Origin: Myxococcales bacterium
Lineage (GTDB): Bacteria > Myxococcota_A > UBA9042
Reading direction: 5' to 3'
DNA length: 52,301 nucleotides
NCBI GenBank assembly: GCA_023954815.1
Contig: JAGSHB010000020.1
Coordinates: 1-52,301, forward strand
The notes under the pieces: generated by a model
What the model was told of the DNA's origin: nothing
Database searches by the model: none
The model's input: only the letters and a program-made list of their open reading frames with translations
Translations under genes and position numbers: made by a program
Part shown: in pieces, positions 25,434 to 33,744 of the stretch
Numbering within the stretch: position 1 is the first letter of the stretch
Layout of the letters: each line of letters starts with the position of its first letter

Positions 25434-26669
25434 ATGCCTCTTCGTGACTCGCAACTTCGGACGATCCACATGCATCTGTGTGTGCCGGTTGTCATGGCCA
25501 TGCTGCTCGCCGCATGCGGCCCTGCCGAAGAACGCCCGGGCCCAGCAGGGGATGTCATCAGCGAAGACGCGACCGGCGACAGCGCATCGGATGGCGCACC
25601 CCAAGACTCGGAACGCAGCACTGCGCGGTTGCAGCACGTCGAATTGGGGACGTTCGATTCATCGGCTGCCGGTCTAACGGACCCCATCGCCTTCGATCTT
25701 CCAGTGGGGGTGACCGCGATGGTCATCCGCGTCGAGGGGGACCCTGCCGGCCATTACATCATTGCCGCGCTTGAGCGGGATGCGGGCTTTTCCCTGATTC
25801 CCAAGGCGTGGTTGGCCCAAACTCCGCTTCCCGATGCCTGCGTCGGACCCTGCGCAAATCGCATCGCCGCGCAGCCGGGCGCCGCCGCGTTTCTCTTTCC
25901 GAACACGCCCCTCGTCGACCTCCGACCGGGCAAACACAGCTTGAAGATTTTTGCTTTTGACGCTGCCCGCAAGCCGATGAAGACCAGCGTCTCCGTGTCT
26001 CTGGACTGGGTGCGCCCTAAAGATCCGCCCAATGGTTGGCGGCTGCCCATCAACATTTGTTTCACGAGCGCTATGGGATGGACCAAAGCCACAGGACCTC
26101 AGCAACCGCGTCTGACCGCCGCCCTGGCCACCGCGAAGAAGTTGTTCGGGCAAGCCGGTATCACCCTGGCTCCGATTCGCTGGTTCGATGTCTCCAAGAG
26201 TGGGCAGTACATCGCTACGCGCACGGGTCCCACCAGCGACTTGATGAAGCTCTTCAAGTCGGGAGCGGGCTTGCCCATCGGCGTAAACGTCTTTCTGACC
26301 GAGCGCATCATCAAGAAGGGCGCTTTGCCTGGCGCCAATGTCGCCCTGGGTCTCGCAGGGGGCGTTCCAGGTGTTCCCAATAGCGTCGGCCATGCGCGAG
26401 ACGGCGTCGTCCTGTCGCTGCACATTCCTACAGGTCAGGAGGACGTACTTGGCTACACCCTGGCGCATGAGCTCGGGCACTACCTCGGACTATTTCACTC
26501 GTCTGAGGCCAAGGGAGCCAGCGGCGGCGGCGCGCACGATACGTTGCCGGATACCGCAGAGCACGATCAGCACAACCTGATGTATTGGTCTGTCACCAGC
26601 TCCGCGACGCAACTCAGTCACGAGCAGCGGCAAGTCTTGAGGCGGAGCCCCTGGCTGATTGCGAACTAG
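25434..26669 (+). CDS. Metzincin-type zinc metalloprotease lipoprotein
   Basis: I start at ATG 25434 (GGAGG just upstream), giving 411 residues with a lipobox AMLLAAC. An acidic linker follows. A beta-rich region (about 60-200) precedes the catalytic domain. The zinc motif HELGHYLGLFH occupies 345-355 and matches HExxHxxGxxH. NLMYW about 40 residues later provides the Met-turn. These are the marks of the metzincin clan, closest in look to pappalysin (M43)-type enzymes. It probably cleaves proteins at the cell surface or in the periplasm. It converges on the PEGA gene. Confidence 0.82.
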   Translation: MPLRDSQLRTIHMHLCVPVVMAMLLAACGPAEERPGPAGDVISEDATGDSASDGAPQDSERSTARLQHVELGTFDSSAAGLTDPIAFDLPVGVTAMVIRVEGDPAGHYIIAALERDAGFSLIPKAWLAQTPLPDACVGPCANRIAAQPGAAAFLFPNTPLVDLRPGKHSLKIFAFDAARKPMKTSVSVSLDWVRPKDPPNGWRLPINICFTSAMGWTKATGPQQPRLTAALATAKKLFGQAGITLAPIRWFDVSKSGQYIATRTGPTSDLMKLFKSGAGLPIGVNVFLTERIIKKGALPGANVALGLAGGVPGVPNSVGHARDGVVLSLHIPTGQEDVLGYTLAHELGHYLGLFHSSEAKGASGGGAHDTLPDTAEHDQHNLMYWSVTSSATQLSHEQRQVLRRSPWLIAN

Positions 26670-26712
26670 TGGCTAGGACTCAAAACCGCGACATCGGAGA
26701 ACGCTTTGGGGC

Positions 26713-27726
26713 TCAGAATCGCAACGATAGGGCGACGCCTGGACGTCTACCATCCCATGTCGGCGTTACGCGTAGGGCTTGACTCGATGCGGCCCTGGGT
26801 TTGATGGGGGCCGCAACAAACGCGACGATGGTTGCGATGCTCGCAGCGCCAGCCGTAATGGCCGTCGCGTAGACGAGCATGTCGTTGTCGCCGATCGCAG
26901 CCTTCAGCTTCTTTCCTTCGGCTAGCAGCTCAGGGCAGTCGCTATCTTTGTTCGTCTTGCAACCGTACTGCTGCCGGGCCGCCGCAGTGGCTGCGCCCGT
27001 CTCAAGGTCGAACAACTCCCCGTACTCGTTACGCAGCGACACACCGCGGATGGCGATCACGCCCACGGCGAGCGCAGCGACGGCAGCCGTACCACCGGCG
27101 ACCCATGTCCACGTGTGATCTCTCGGCAGCCGCGACTGATCGACCGGCTGCATCAAGATAACGTCGATCTGTAAGCGCTGTCCGGCTGCCACGGAGACGA
27201 AGCGACGCGAAAATGGAACCCGGTTGCCCATCGTAATGTGGATCGAGTGCACGCCCGCCGCCACTCGGACCGCGTTGCGTGGATCCACCTGAGCCAACTT
27301 CCCGTCGATTTTCAGGGTGGCGCCAGTCGGCATGCCTTTAAGTACGATCGTCGCCGGTCGGGCAGCCAATTGCTTCTTGATGACCGCGATCCGTGCCAGC
27401 GTTGGTTTGCGGTCTCGATCGGTCGCCTCGGCTTCACGGATGAACAGCTGATAGTAGCGCAGCGCCTTCGTCACCTCGCCCGCGCCGTCCAGCGTCTTGG
27501 CCAGCGCCAAAATGATCAACGGCTCGTGCTCGTAGGTCGCCTGCGCCTTGCGGAAGAGCTTGAGCGCCGCGTCAAAGTCCTTCGCTTTGAACGCCGTGCT
27601 GCCTTGCTTGAACAGCGTCAGCGCCGCTCTCAGCGCCTTATGATCGCCTTTTTGCGCCGCACTAGCCACAACGGGGGCGGTCATCATCAGTACAGTAAGG
27701 GAAAGGGCGAGCAGCCTGCGGGCCAT
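26713..27726 (-). CDS. Exported TPR and PEGA-domain membrane protein
   Basis: I start at ATG 27726 with GGAGG upstream; the longer frame to 27759 is unlikely. A signal peptide ends VVASAAQ. TPR-like helices occupy about 35-105 (AALTLFKQGSTAFKAKDFDAALKLFRKA). A PEGA-type beta domain covers about 120-195 (GMPTGATLKIDGKLAQVD). Two hydrophobic helices follow at about 210-230 and 280-300, with two cysteines between them. The end LSLRF is barrel-like but too short to judge. In myxobacterial-type genomes such proteins often accompany Ser/Thr kinases, as here. A perfect 11-bp hairpin separates it from the kinase gene upstream. Confidence 0.75.
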   Translation of the reverse strand: MARRLLALSLTVLMMTAPVVASAAQKGDHKALRAALTLFKQGSTAFKAKDFDAALKLFRKAQATYEHEPLIILALAKTLDGAGEVTKALRYYQLFIREAEATDRDRKPTLARIAVIKKQLAARPATIVLKGMPTGATLKIDGKLAQVDPRNAVRVAAGVHSIHITMGNRVPFSRRFVSVAAGQRLQIDVILMQPVDQSRLPRDHTWTWVAGGTAAVAALAVGVIAIRGVSLRNEYGELFDLETGAATAAARQQYGCKTNKDSDCPELLAEGKKLKAAIGDNDMLVYATAITAGAASIATIVAFVAAPIKPRAASSQALRVTPTWDGRRPGVALSLRF

Positions 27727-27779
27727 GCGGAGCCTCCGCCAGGGTGGTCCCTGGAGCAACCGGTTGTCTCGTGATCACC

Positions 27780-27817
27780 CGATTGCGGCGCCGCGTCAAC
27801 TTTCGACGCCGCAATCG
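27780..27817 (-). repeat. Perfect 11-bp hairpin between kinase and PEGA genes
   Basis: CGATTGCGGCG (27780-27790) is complementary to CGCCGCAATCG (27807-27817), with a 16-base loop that can itself form a GCGTC/GACGC stem. There is no T tract on either strand, so it is not a standard terminator. It could separate expression of the two leftward genes. Confidence 0.75.
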
Positions 27818-27917
27818 TTCAACCTGCATCCATCTGCTCTTGTCCGCGGAGGATGCAAGCCAGACGTGTCTGCCGAGATATGTGCCGCGGGTGGCGTGTG
27901 GACACGACCGCAGGTTG

Positions 27918-29540
27918 CTAGGGCAACAAACGAAAGTCTTCCTTTGTCGGCGCTTTCGGCTTGCGAATCGGCTTGGCGATGGGCTTTGGCGTGACCTTCA
28001 CCGCAGGCTTCACTTCTGGCTTGGTTGCTGGCTTTGGCGTGGGCTTGGTGTGCTTTCGAGCGGTTGGTTTCACCGCCCCCGCCTTCGTGTCCGGGGTGGG
28101 CTTCTTTGCCGCCGCGTCCGCGCGTTTCTTTTCGGCTTCTCTACGCTTCTTGTCGGCCGCCTCAACCCGAGCAGCCGCCTCCGCAGCTGCCTTCGCGGCT
28201 GCGAGTCGGACGGCCTTGGCCGTTTGCTCAGCGACCAACTTTGCCGTTTCGGCGGCCCGTTTCGGATCATCAACTTGAATCACGGTCCGTGCTGGTGCTG
28301 GTGCTGGTTTTTCGGCGGGCATGTCGGTGCCACTTGGAACCAGCAGCGCCAATGCCACGGCAGCCGATCCCACCACCGCCAATGCACCTAGACCCAGCCA
28401 CAGTGGCGTTCGTGAGGGGTTTCCAGCCTCGTACGCGGTCGAAGGACGCTGAGAAGGAGCGACAGCCTGGGTCACAAATGGATCGCTCGTACTTGTGGCA
28501 ATCTCGGCCTGAGGCTCCGTCATTGCGACGTCTTGATCGATGCCCGAATCAGCGGCCTCAGGCCGGCCCTTCAGCAACCCACCATCCGGCCGTTCGAGCG
28601 CCTTCTTCAGCATATTGGCCAGCTCTGCGCAGCTCTGCGGCCGAAGAACCGGCTCTTTTTCCAGGCAGCGCAAGACGACCTTTTCTAGCGCGCGCGTGAT
28701 GTCGGCGTCGGGTGCCAGCTCCCGCGGCGGCACGGCCGGATCGTTGATGTGCTTGACCAGCACGGTCATCGGCTTGTCCCCCTCAAAGGGAACCTTACCG
28801 GTCAGGGCCTCGTACATCAGGACGCCGAGCGCATAGATATCGCAGCGGGCGTCGAGCGGCTTGCCGTGCGCCTGCTCTGGCGACATATACGTCGGCGTAC
28901 CCATGATCATGCCCATCTCGGTGAGCTTTTCTTCCGTGCTGTCGGCGTCCGCCAGCTTTGCTGCGATGCCAAAATCCAGCACTTTCACAAAGCTAGAGTC
29001 ACCCGCCACGTTGAGCAGCATGATGTTTTCGGGCTTGAGATCGCGGTGAATGATGCCGTTGATATGAGCTTCGGTCAGCGAGTGGCAAATCTGGGTCAGG
29101 ATGTGGACAACCTGCTCGGACCCAAGGCGATGCTCCCGGTCGAGTCGTTGCGCGAGGGTTTCGCCTTCGAGGTACTCCATCGCCAGAAAGAGCGCGTCGT
29201 CTGTGTGGCTACCGAAGTCGAAAATGCGGATTGTATTGGGATGGCTGAGCTTTGATGCTGCTTGGGCTTCTCGGGCGAATCGTTTGACGTGCTCTTCGCT
29301 CTTGATGTGCTCGTTCTTGAGGATCTTGACCGCGACGACCTGATCCATCTTCAGTTGCATGCACTTGTAGACGGCGCCAAAGCCACCAATTCCGAGCACC
29401 TCTTCAATTCGGTAGCGGCCGTCCACAACCGTGCCATTGGCGTAGGTGGCGACCGCCGTCGATACCGTCACCGTGGTCGCGCCGTCGTGGGGGCAGACGG
29501 CAGCGCTAGTCTCGAATCCGCATCGGGGACACACACGCAT
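27918..29540 (-). CDS. Membrane-anchored Ser/Thr protein kinase with N-terminal zinc ribbon
   Basis: The 540-residue protein opens with CPRCGFETSAAVCPHDG (4-20), a four-ligand zinc-ribbon-like knuckle. The Hanks-type kinase domain spans about 43-310: glycine loop GIGGFGAVYK, Lys72, HRDLKPEN (165-172), DFG (189-191) and activation segment TPTYMSPE. All catalytic residues are intact. Residues 380-401 form one transmembrane helix. The remaining 140 residues are an Ala/Lys/Pro-rich, presumably periplasmic tail without a sensor fold. It probably transmits an envelope signal. The downstream PEGA protein is a candidate partner (inference from position). Confidence 0.92.
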   Translation of the reverse strand: MRVCPRCGFETSAAVCPHDGATTVTVSTAVATYANGTVVDGRYRIEEVLGIGGFGAVYKCMQLKMDQVVAVKILKNEHIKSEEHVKRFAREAQAASKLSHPNTIRIFDFGSHTDDALFLAMEYLEGETLAQRLDREHRLGSEQVVHILTQICHSLTEAHINGIIHRDLKPENIMLLNVAGDSSFVKVLDFGIAAKLADADSTEEKLTEMGMIMGTPTYMSPEQAHGKPLDARCDIYALGVLMYEALTGKVPFEGDKPMTVLVKHINDPAVPPRELAPDADITRALEKVVLRCLEKEPVLRPQSCAELANMLKKALERPDGGLLKGRPEAADSGIDQDVAMTEPQAEIATSTSDPFVTQAVAPSQRPSTAYEAGNPSRTPLWLGLGALAVVGSAAVALALLVPSGTDMPAEKPAPAPARTVIQVDDPKRAAETAKLVAEQTAKAVRLAAAKAAAEAAARVEAADKKRREAEKKRADAAAKKPTPDTKAGAVKPTARKHTKPTPKPATKPEVKPAVKVTPKPIAKPIRKPKAPTKEDFRLLP

Positions 29541-29653
29541 CGGATCATCGCCTCAGCCCGAAATGCTCGGGAGGTCAGGGAACGTAGCACGGGGTTCGAG
29601 GCCTCTCAAACAACCTTCCCCCCAACCCCCGACGCAAGGGATAAATTGCCTCA

Positions 29654-29681
29654 TTGACAGCGCTGCGGTTGCGTCTACTGT
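29654..29681 (+). promoter_or_regulatory. Candidate promoter for the FmdB gene
   Basis: TTGACA (29654-29659), 16-base spacer, TACTGT (29676-29681). It lies 25 bases upstream of the ATG at 29706 and overlaps no gene. Confidence 0.5.
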
Positions 29682-29705
29682 TTGGCCCGACGAGGAGGAG
29701 CGCCG

Positions 29706-29972
29706 ATGCCCACGTACGACTACCGCTGCGCCAATTGTAACGATGTTTTCGAGGAGTTTCAGCGGATTACAGCTGATCCCAGAGCGACGTGCCCGAGCTG
29801 CGGTTCGGAGGACTGCACCCGCCAAATCTCCGGTGGCACCTTTCATCTCAAAGGTGGCGGCTGGTACGCATCTGACTATGGTGGGTCCGGTCGAAGCGGC
29901 ACGGCATCCACGCAGCAAGGTGACTGTGATGGCGCCGGTGGCTGCGGCGCGCCGGCTTGCGCTGAATCTTAG
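29706..29972 (+). CDS. FmdB-family zinc ribbon protein
   Basis: This 88-residue protein starts MPTYDYRCANCNDVFEEFQ and has CxxC pairs at 8/11 and 29/32, the standard FmdB/putative regulatory zinc ribbon. The Gly/Ser-rich C-terminal tail (GGSGRSGTAS) includes two further cysteines. The family is widespread and its role is unclear; transcription or translation regulation has been suggested. GAGGAG precedes the ATG at 29706. It is divergent from the kinase gene. Confidence 0.9.
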   Translation: MPTYDYRCANCNDVFEEFQRITADPRATCPSCGSEDCTRQISGGTFHLKGGGWYASDYGGSGRSGTASTQQGDCDGAGGCGAPACAES

Positions 29973-29986
29973 TTTGTTGTTGGCGT

Positions 29987-30012
29987 CTCGCTTCCCGCAG
30001 GAAGGGGGCGAG
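29987..30012. terminator. Terminator-like hairpin between FmdB and Dus genes
   Basis: CTCGCTTCC (29987-29995) pairs with GGGGGCGAG (30004-30012), including two G-U pairs. It sits in the convergent gap. No T tract follows on either strand, so intrinsic termination is doubtful. Confidence 0.3.
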
Positions 30013-30027
30013 CTCAGGCGTCTCGGC

Positions 30028-31149
30028 TCACCGTGGGCGCTTCGCTGCCGAGAGCTGTTGCCGCGCCTGCACCGCCCAGCGCTCCGCTTCCCCTGCTTCC
30101 GCCGCTTCGAAGAACGTACGCACATGCCCCAAGAGCGCTTCATGGGTCACAGCTCTCAGCGCGATGGTGCGAAATAGGCCCCCACCGGGAACGCCTTTCG
30201 ACAAACGCGCAAGCAGCTGTTTGAGACGGCCTGCCACAGCCCGTTCTGGCAAGCGTTCCGAGAGTCGAATCGCGAACGCTTCGACCAGCGCGATTCGGGC
30301 CTGACTACCCGGAATTCTGGGCGCATTTCCCGCGATGAGATCGTCGAGTTGCCCGAAAATCCACGGGTTCATGATCGCGGCACGGCCGATCATCACCCCG
30401 GCGGCATGGGTCCGCTTGAGACGCTCCAGCGTCTGTTCCGCTGTGACCAAATCCCCCGATCCAATCACCGGTACCGACACGGTTTGGGCTACGGCGTCGA
30501 CCACGTCCCAGTCGGGAGCCCCGCTATAGAGCTGGGCTCGCGTCCGGCCATGGACCGAGATCATCTGCGCGCCAGCCTGCTCTGCCAGCCGTGCGACCTC
30601 CAACACGTTTTTTTGAGAGTCGTTCCAGCCGCTCCGCATCTTGACGGTCACCGGAATCGGCACCGCTTTGACCGTCGCTTCGATGATCTTGGCGAAGCGA
30701 ACCGGATCGCGCATCAGCTCCGCGCCGCCCCCGCGCTTGACTACTTTGGGGGCCGGGCAGCCGCCATTGATGTCGACCATCTGCGCCCCGGCTGCCGCGA
30801 CGATGCGTGCTGCCTCTGCCATGGTCTGAGGGCAGTCGCCGAAGAGCTGCACGGAAAGGGGGCGCTCGATGCTGGCGTCGAAATCCATCCGACTGCGCGT
30901 CCGCGGATGACCAGCCGTTAGCAGTTCCACGGACAAGAACTCGGTCGTCAACAGGCCGATGGATCCAGTGCCCGACGCTTCCAAGACCGTTCGGCGAAAG
31001 GCCAGATCGGTGACGCCGCTCATAGGAGCCAGCAGCGCAGGGCGGGCGATGTGAACGTCTCCTACGTCAAAACCGCCTACCCAATCAGCGGGCAGCGCCG
31101 GCGCGGTTCGTCGCGCCGGAATCCATGGGAGGTCCGGTGTATTGGCCAT
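30028..31149 (-). CDS. dusB: tRNA-dihydrouridine synthase (DusB type)
   Basis: This FMN enzyme reduces specific uridines in tRNA. The 373-residue protein shows LLAPMSGVTDLAFRR near the N terminus. DINGGCPAPKVVKRGGGAELMRDP contains the catalytic Cys, followed by VKMRSGW, SVHGRTRAQLYSGAPDW and VIGSGDLVTAEQ (FMN phosphate site). The C-terminal helical domain binds tRNA. It is the last gene of a leftward unit with two cyclic-nucleotide-binding genes, 15 bases after the second. The N-terminal 25 residues exceed the core fold. Confidence 0.92.
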   Translation of the reverse strand: MANTPDLPWIPARRTAPALPADWVGGFDVGDVHIARPALLAPMSGVTDLAFRRTVLEASGTGSIGLLTTEFLSVELLTAGHPRTRSRMDFDASIERPLSVQLFGDCPQTMAEAARIVAAAGAQMVDINGGCPAPKVVKRGGGAELMRDPVRFAKIIEATVKAVPIPVTVKMRSGWNDSQKNVLEVARLAEQAGAQMISVHGRTRAQLYSGAPDWDVVDAVAQTVSVPVIGSGDLVTAEQTLERLKRTHAAGVMIGRAAIMNPWIFGQLDDLIAGNAPRIPGSQARIALVEAFAIRLSERLPERAVAGRLKQLLARLSKGVPGGGLFRTIALRAVTHEALLGHVRTFFEAAEAGEAERWAVQARQQLSAAKRPR

Positions 31150-31164
31150 AGTTGAAGCGGAGAC

Positions 31165-31791
31165 CTAGCTCCGGGCCTGCTCTTCGCCTGCGGTCATCTG
31201 ACCGACGGGTACACTCACCTTGACCTGATCGAGCTCGTCCAACGACATATCCCACTCGCTGAGAGCGGCCTGCATGGTCAGCAGTTGACTGCGCTTTCTC
31301 GCCTGCGCATCGAAGGGATCATCGGCTGTCTCCGCAGCGCGCTGGGCGTCTGCGAGAACCGTCGCGAGCTTGCTCGTCGCCATCCGTAACTGTCGAATGC
31401 CGGCGACGGCGATCTGCTGCTGAAACCGCAAGGCTAGGGGGCTATGGGCCGCCAACAGGCGCTCAAAAACTTCGCGCGTCAGCTCCAGCGCGATGGTGTA
31501 GCCGCTCGCGGTGAGCGTCGCCGATCGCGGAGAACGATCCACCAACGCCATCTGTCCGACAATCGAGCCTGCGCGCAGGGTTGCAAGGACCTGCTCGGCG
31601 TTGTCGATTTCGCGGACCACATCGATCTGACCGGCAGCGACGAGGAAACAGGAATGGCCCTGATCTCCCTCTCGGCACAAGCGATCGCCAGCTTCGTACT
31701 CACGGGCCGGAGCCACCGCACCGAGCAGCTTCAGTTCTGCATTGGAGTAGTCATCCAGCGCGCGGAGGGAGCGGAGGTTGATCTGGGCCAT
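31165..31791 (-). CDS. Cyclic-nucleotide-binding-domain protein (second of pair)
   Basis: This 208-residue protein has a CNB/CAP-like beta roll (about 20-135) without a DNA-binding HTH. The phosphate-binding cassette reads IVGQMALVDRSPRSATL. The conserved Glu that contacts the ribose hydroxyl is Gln here, while the phosphate-binding Arg is kept. Ligand binding may therefore differ or be lost. The rest is a helical tail. It lies 9 bases after the first CNB gene and 15 before the Dus gene, so the three are an operon. Confidence 0.85.
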   Translation of the reverse strand: MAQINLRSLRALDDYSNAELKLLGAVAPAREYEAGDRLCREGDQGHSCFLVAAGQIDVVREIDNAEQVLATLRAGSIVGQMALVDRSPRSATLTASGYTIALELTREVFERLLAAHSPLALRFQQQIAVAGIRQLRMATSKLATVLADAQRAAETADDPFDAQARKRSQLLTMQAALSEWDMSLDELDQVKVSVPVGQMTAGEEQARS

Positions 31792-31800
31792 AGTCGTCTC

Positions 31801-32361
31801 TCAGCCTGCGATTTTTTGCCAAAGGCGCCTGAGCACACCCGGTTCGTCGGAGGGCGCGCTCCGATCGCCGAGACCGGTTTTTCGAAGGGATCCGTGCACT
31901 CCGGCTTTATCTGGATCGAGCTCGGTGTCGATTCGATTGGTCACCGTCCGGAGTCTCCGCGTGACGTCGCCGATGATACCACCCACGATCCCCGCCGTCG
32001 CACTGGGCGAGCTCTTCCGCAGTCGATCCAGACCAGAACGACTGAGCTCCAGCAGGATAACGTCGGTCGCGGCGATCACAGTTGCCGATCGAGGCGCTGG
32101 ATCGATCACCGCCATCTCGCCGACCACTTCACCGGTTTGAATCGTGCCCACTGTCGCCGTGACGCCGTCGTGATCGGTGACTTCGACGCGTAAAATACCA
32201 TCCATGACGACGACCAGCGTGTCTCCATTGGCGCCCTGATGAAACACCACCGCCCCGGTCTCGTACCGCTGCTCGCGCATAACCTCGAGCGCCGCGCGAA
32301 CATCGGGCTCACCCAGTCGATGGAACATTTTGATACGGCGCAGAGAATTGGCGTGACTCAT
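31801..32361 (-). CDS. Cyclic-nucleotide-binding-domain protein (first of pair)
   Basis: I start at ATG 32361 because TTGGAG lies 5 bases upstream; the open frame to 32484 is not homologous. The 186-residue product has one CNB domain (about 10-130) with the cassette VVGEMAVIDPAPRSATV, keeping both Glu and Arg of the canonical site. A helical C terminus follows, with no HTH. It could sense cAMP, cGMP or a related ligand and act through protein contacts. It heads the CNB-CNB-Dus unit and is divergent from a lipoprotein gene. Confidence 0.85.
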   Translation of the reverse strand: MSHANSLRRIKMFHRLGEPDVRAALEVMREQRYETGAVVFHQGANGDTLVVVMDGILRVEVTDHDGVTATVGTIQTGEVVGEMAVIDPAPRSATVIAATDVILLELSRSGLDRLRKSSPSATAGIVGGIIGDVTRRLRTVTNRIDTELDPDKAGVHGSLRKTGLGDRSAPSDEPGVLRRLWQKIAG

Positions 32362-32493
32362 CCGAGCTCCAACAGCAAGTTTCGCGAGAGCGCTGCGATG
32401 GCGCACCATAACACCGGTCGACACGTGACGACCAGAAGGGCTGACACCGCCTGTGAGCTTGCGACGGCGTGGGGGCTCACGCATGATCGTCTG

Positions 32494-33744
32494 GTGACAG
32501 ACCGGCGACCGAGCTTTGCATTCCTTTTGAGCCTCGGCTGGGTTTTGAGCCTCGCGTGCAGCGAGCCGCCGCGATGTGAGGAGGGGCTCTGTCCCGCTGG
32601 GATGAGTTGCGTTGCCGCCACTGGGTTGTGTGAGGAAGATCAGACCTTGGCCGGGGCTGCCTTGCCGCTCCTTCGAGGCGACTATTCAGTCGTGTCTCTG
32701 TCGGGGCTTCGGTACGCGACGGTGGGATACGCTCCCGCGCAAAAGAGCCTAGTTTGGACCGAGCACGGGCCTGACCACATCACGACATCGTATTTGGCTG
32801 GACCTGCAGCAGGCGGCGATCAGGGCGCTGTCGGCGTGCTCTCTGCTGCCCTGTCCTCTCCCACAGGAGTGCCTCACGTTGTTTGGATGCGCAGCTCAGA
32901 TCGTACCCTCTGGTACAGCTTCCGCGACAAGGACAAATGGGTCACAGAGGCCATCGATAAGGTGCCTCCTCATCGTGTTGGCATGCATCTGGCGCTGGGG
33001 TTGCAGTCAGGGCAGCCCGTTGTGGCATTCGCCGATGCAATCGACGGCGGGATCTCGATCGCTCGCCGCTCGCAGGGGTGGAGCCTGTCGAGTTTGCCCG
33101 CGCCACCGACACAGCCCGACACCGGCGTGTCCATGGGACGGGGGCTGGCCATGTCCGGTAGGGGCGGCGCGCTTGCATTGGCGACGTACGATGCTGTCGG
33201 CGGCGACTTGATCTTGGCCTCTCACGCCGCTTCTGGCTGGCAATCAGCCCGATTTGCCGGGGTAGATAGCACCACAGGGGCTGATCTCGGCGACGTCGGC
33301 ACACCCTGCAGTTTGGCCCGCGACGTCGGCGGTGAGCTCATCGTCGCTTGGCGCCATCGCTCGGCCAATGAAGTGTGGGTTGCGCGCAGCTCCGGTGGGG
33401 AGATCGTCCGCCGCCGCGTCTCTGCTGGCAACTACCAACTCCCTGGCCGCAACGTGACCCGGCGCAGGGTCGTCGGCACAGCGCTCGACGTGGTGGTTCG
33501 CTCCGATGGGCGCATCGCTGTCGCCCTTCAAGACGCCAGCCGCGCGCGGATCGTCGTCGCCGTCGAGACGGTCTCCGGCGACTTCAAGCGATATGAAGTG
33601 CCGGCAACCGGGAGTCCGCAAATTCGTCCTAAGCTGTTGGCGCGCGTCGATGGATCGGTCGTGGTGTCCTGGCTCGATCTGCGCTCGGACGGCGCCGGGC
33701 GCTTGGCGACATGGATTCTCAATATCACGGGGGAAACGCCGTGA
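32494..33744 (+). CDS. Lipoprotein with Cys-rich knot and propeller-like repeats
   Basis: The most plausible start is GTG 32494, which places a compact signal peptide (FAFLLSLGWVLSLAC) at the N terminus; the frame is open to 32239 and the exact start is uncertain. After the lipidated Cys comes a small disulfide module, CEEGLCPAGMSCVAATGLC. The rest (about 60-410) shows six or seven similar beta units of the form V-V-A-[WF]-x-D followed by a G-W turn, for example VVWMRSSDRTLWYSFRDKDKW and VVAFADAIDGGISIARRSQGW. That suggests a beta-propeller. Its TGA overlaps the GTG of the next gene (GTGA), so they are translationally coupled. Confidence 0.72.
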   Translation: MTDRRPSFAFLLSLGWVLSLACSEPPRCEEGLCPAGMSCVAATGLCEEDQTLAGAALPLLRGDYSVVSLSGLRYATVGYAPAQKSLVWTEHGPDHITTSYLAGPAAGGDQGAVGVLSAALSSPTGVPHVVWMRSSDRTLWYSFRDKDKWVTEAIDKVPPHRVGMHLALGLQSGQPVVAFADAIDGGISIARRSQGWSLSSLPAPPTQPDTGVSMGRGLAMSGRGGALALATYDAVGGDLILASHAASGWQSARFAGVDSTTGADLGDVGTPCSLARDVGGELIVAWRHRSANEVWVARSSGGEIVRRRVSAGNYQLPGRNVTRRRVVGTALDVVVRSDGRIAVALQDASRARIVVAVETVSGDFKRYEVPATGSPQIRPKLLARVDGSVVVSWLDLRSDGAGRLATWILNITGETP

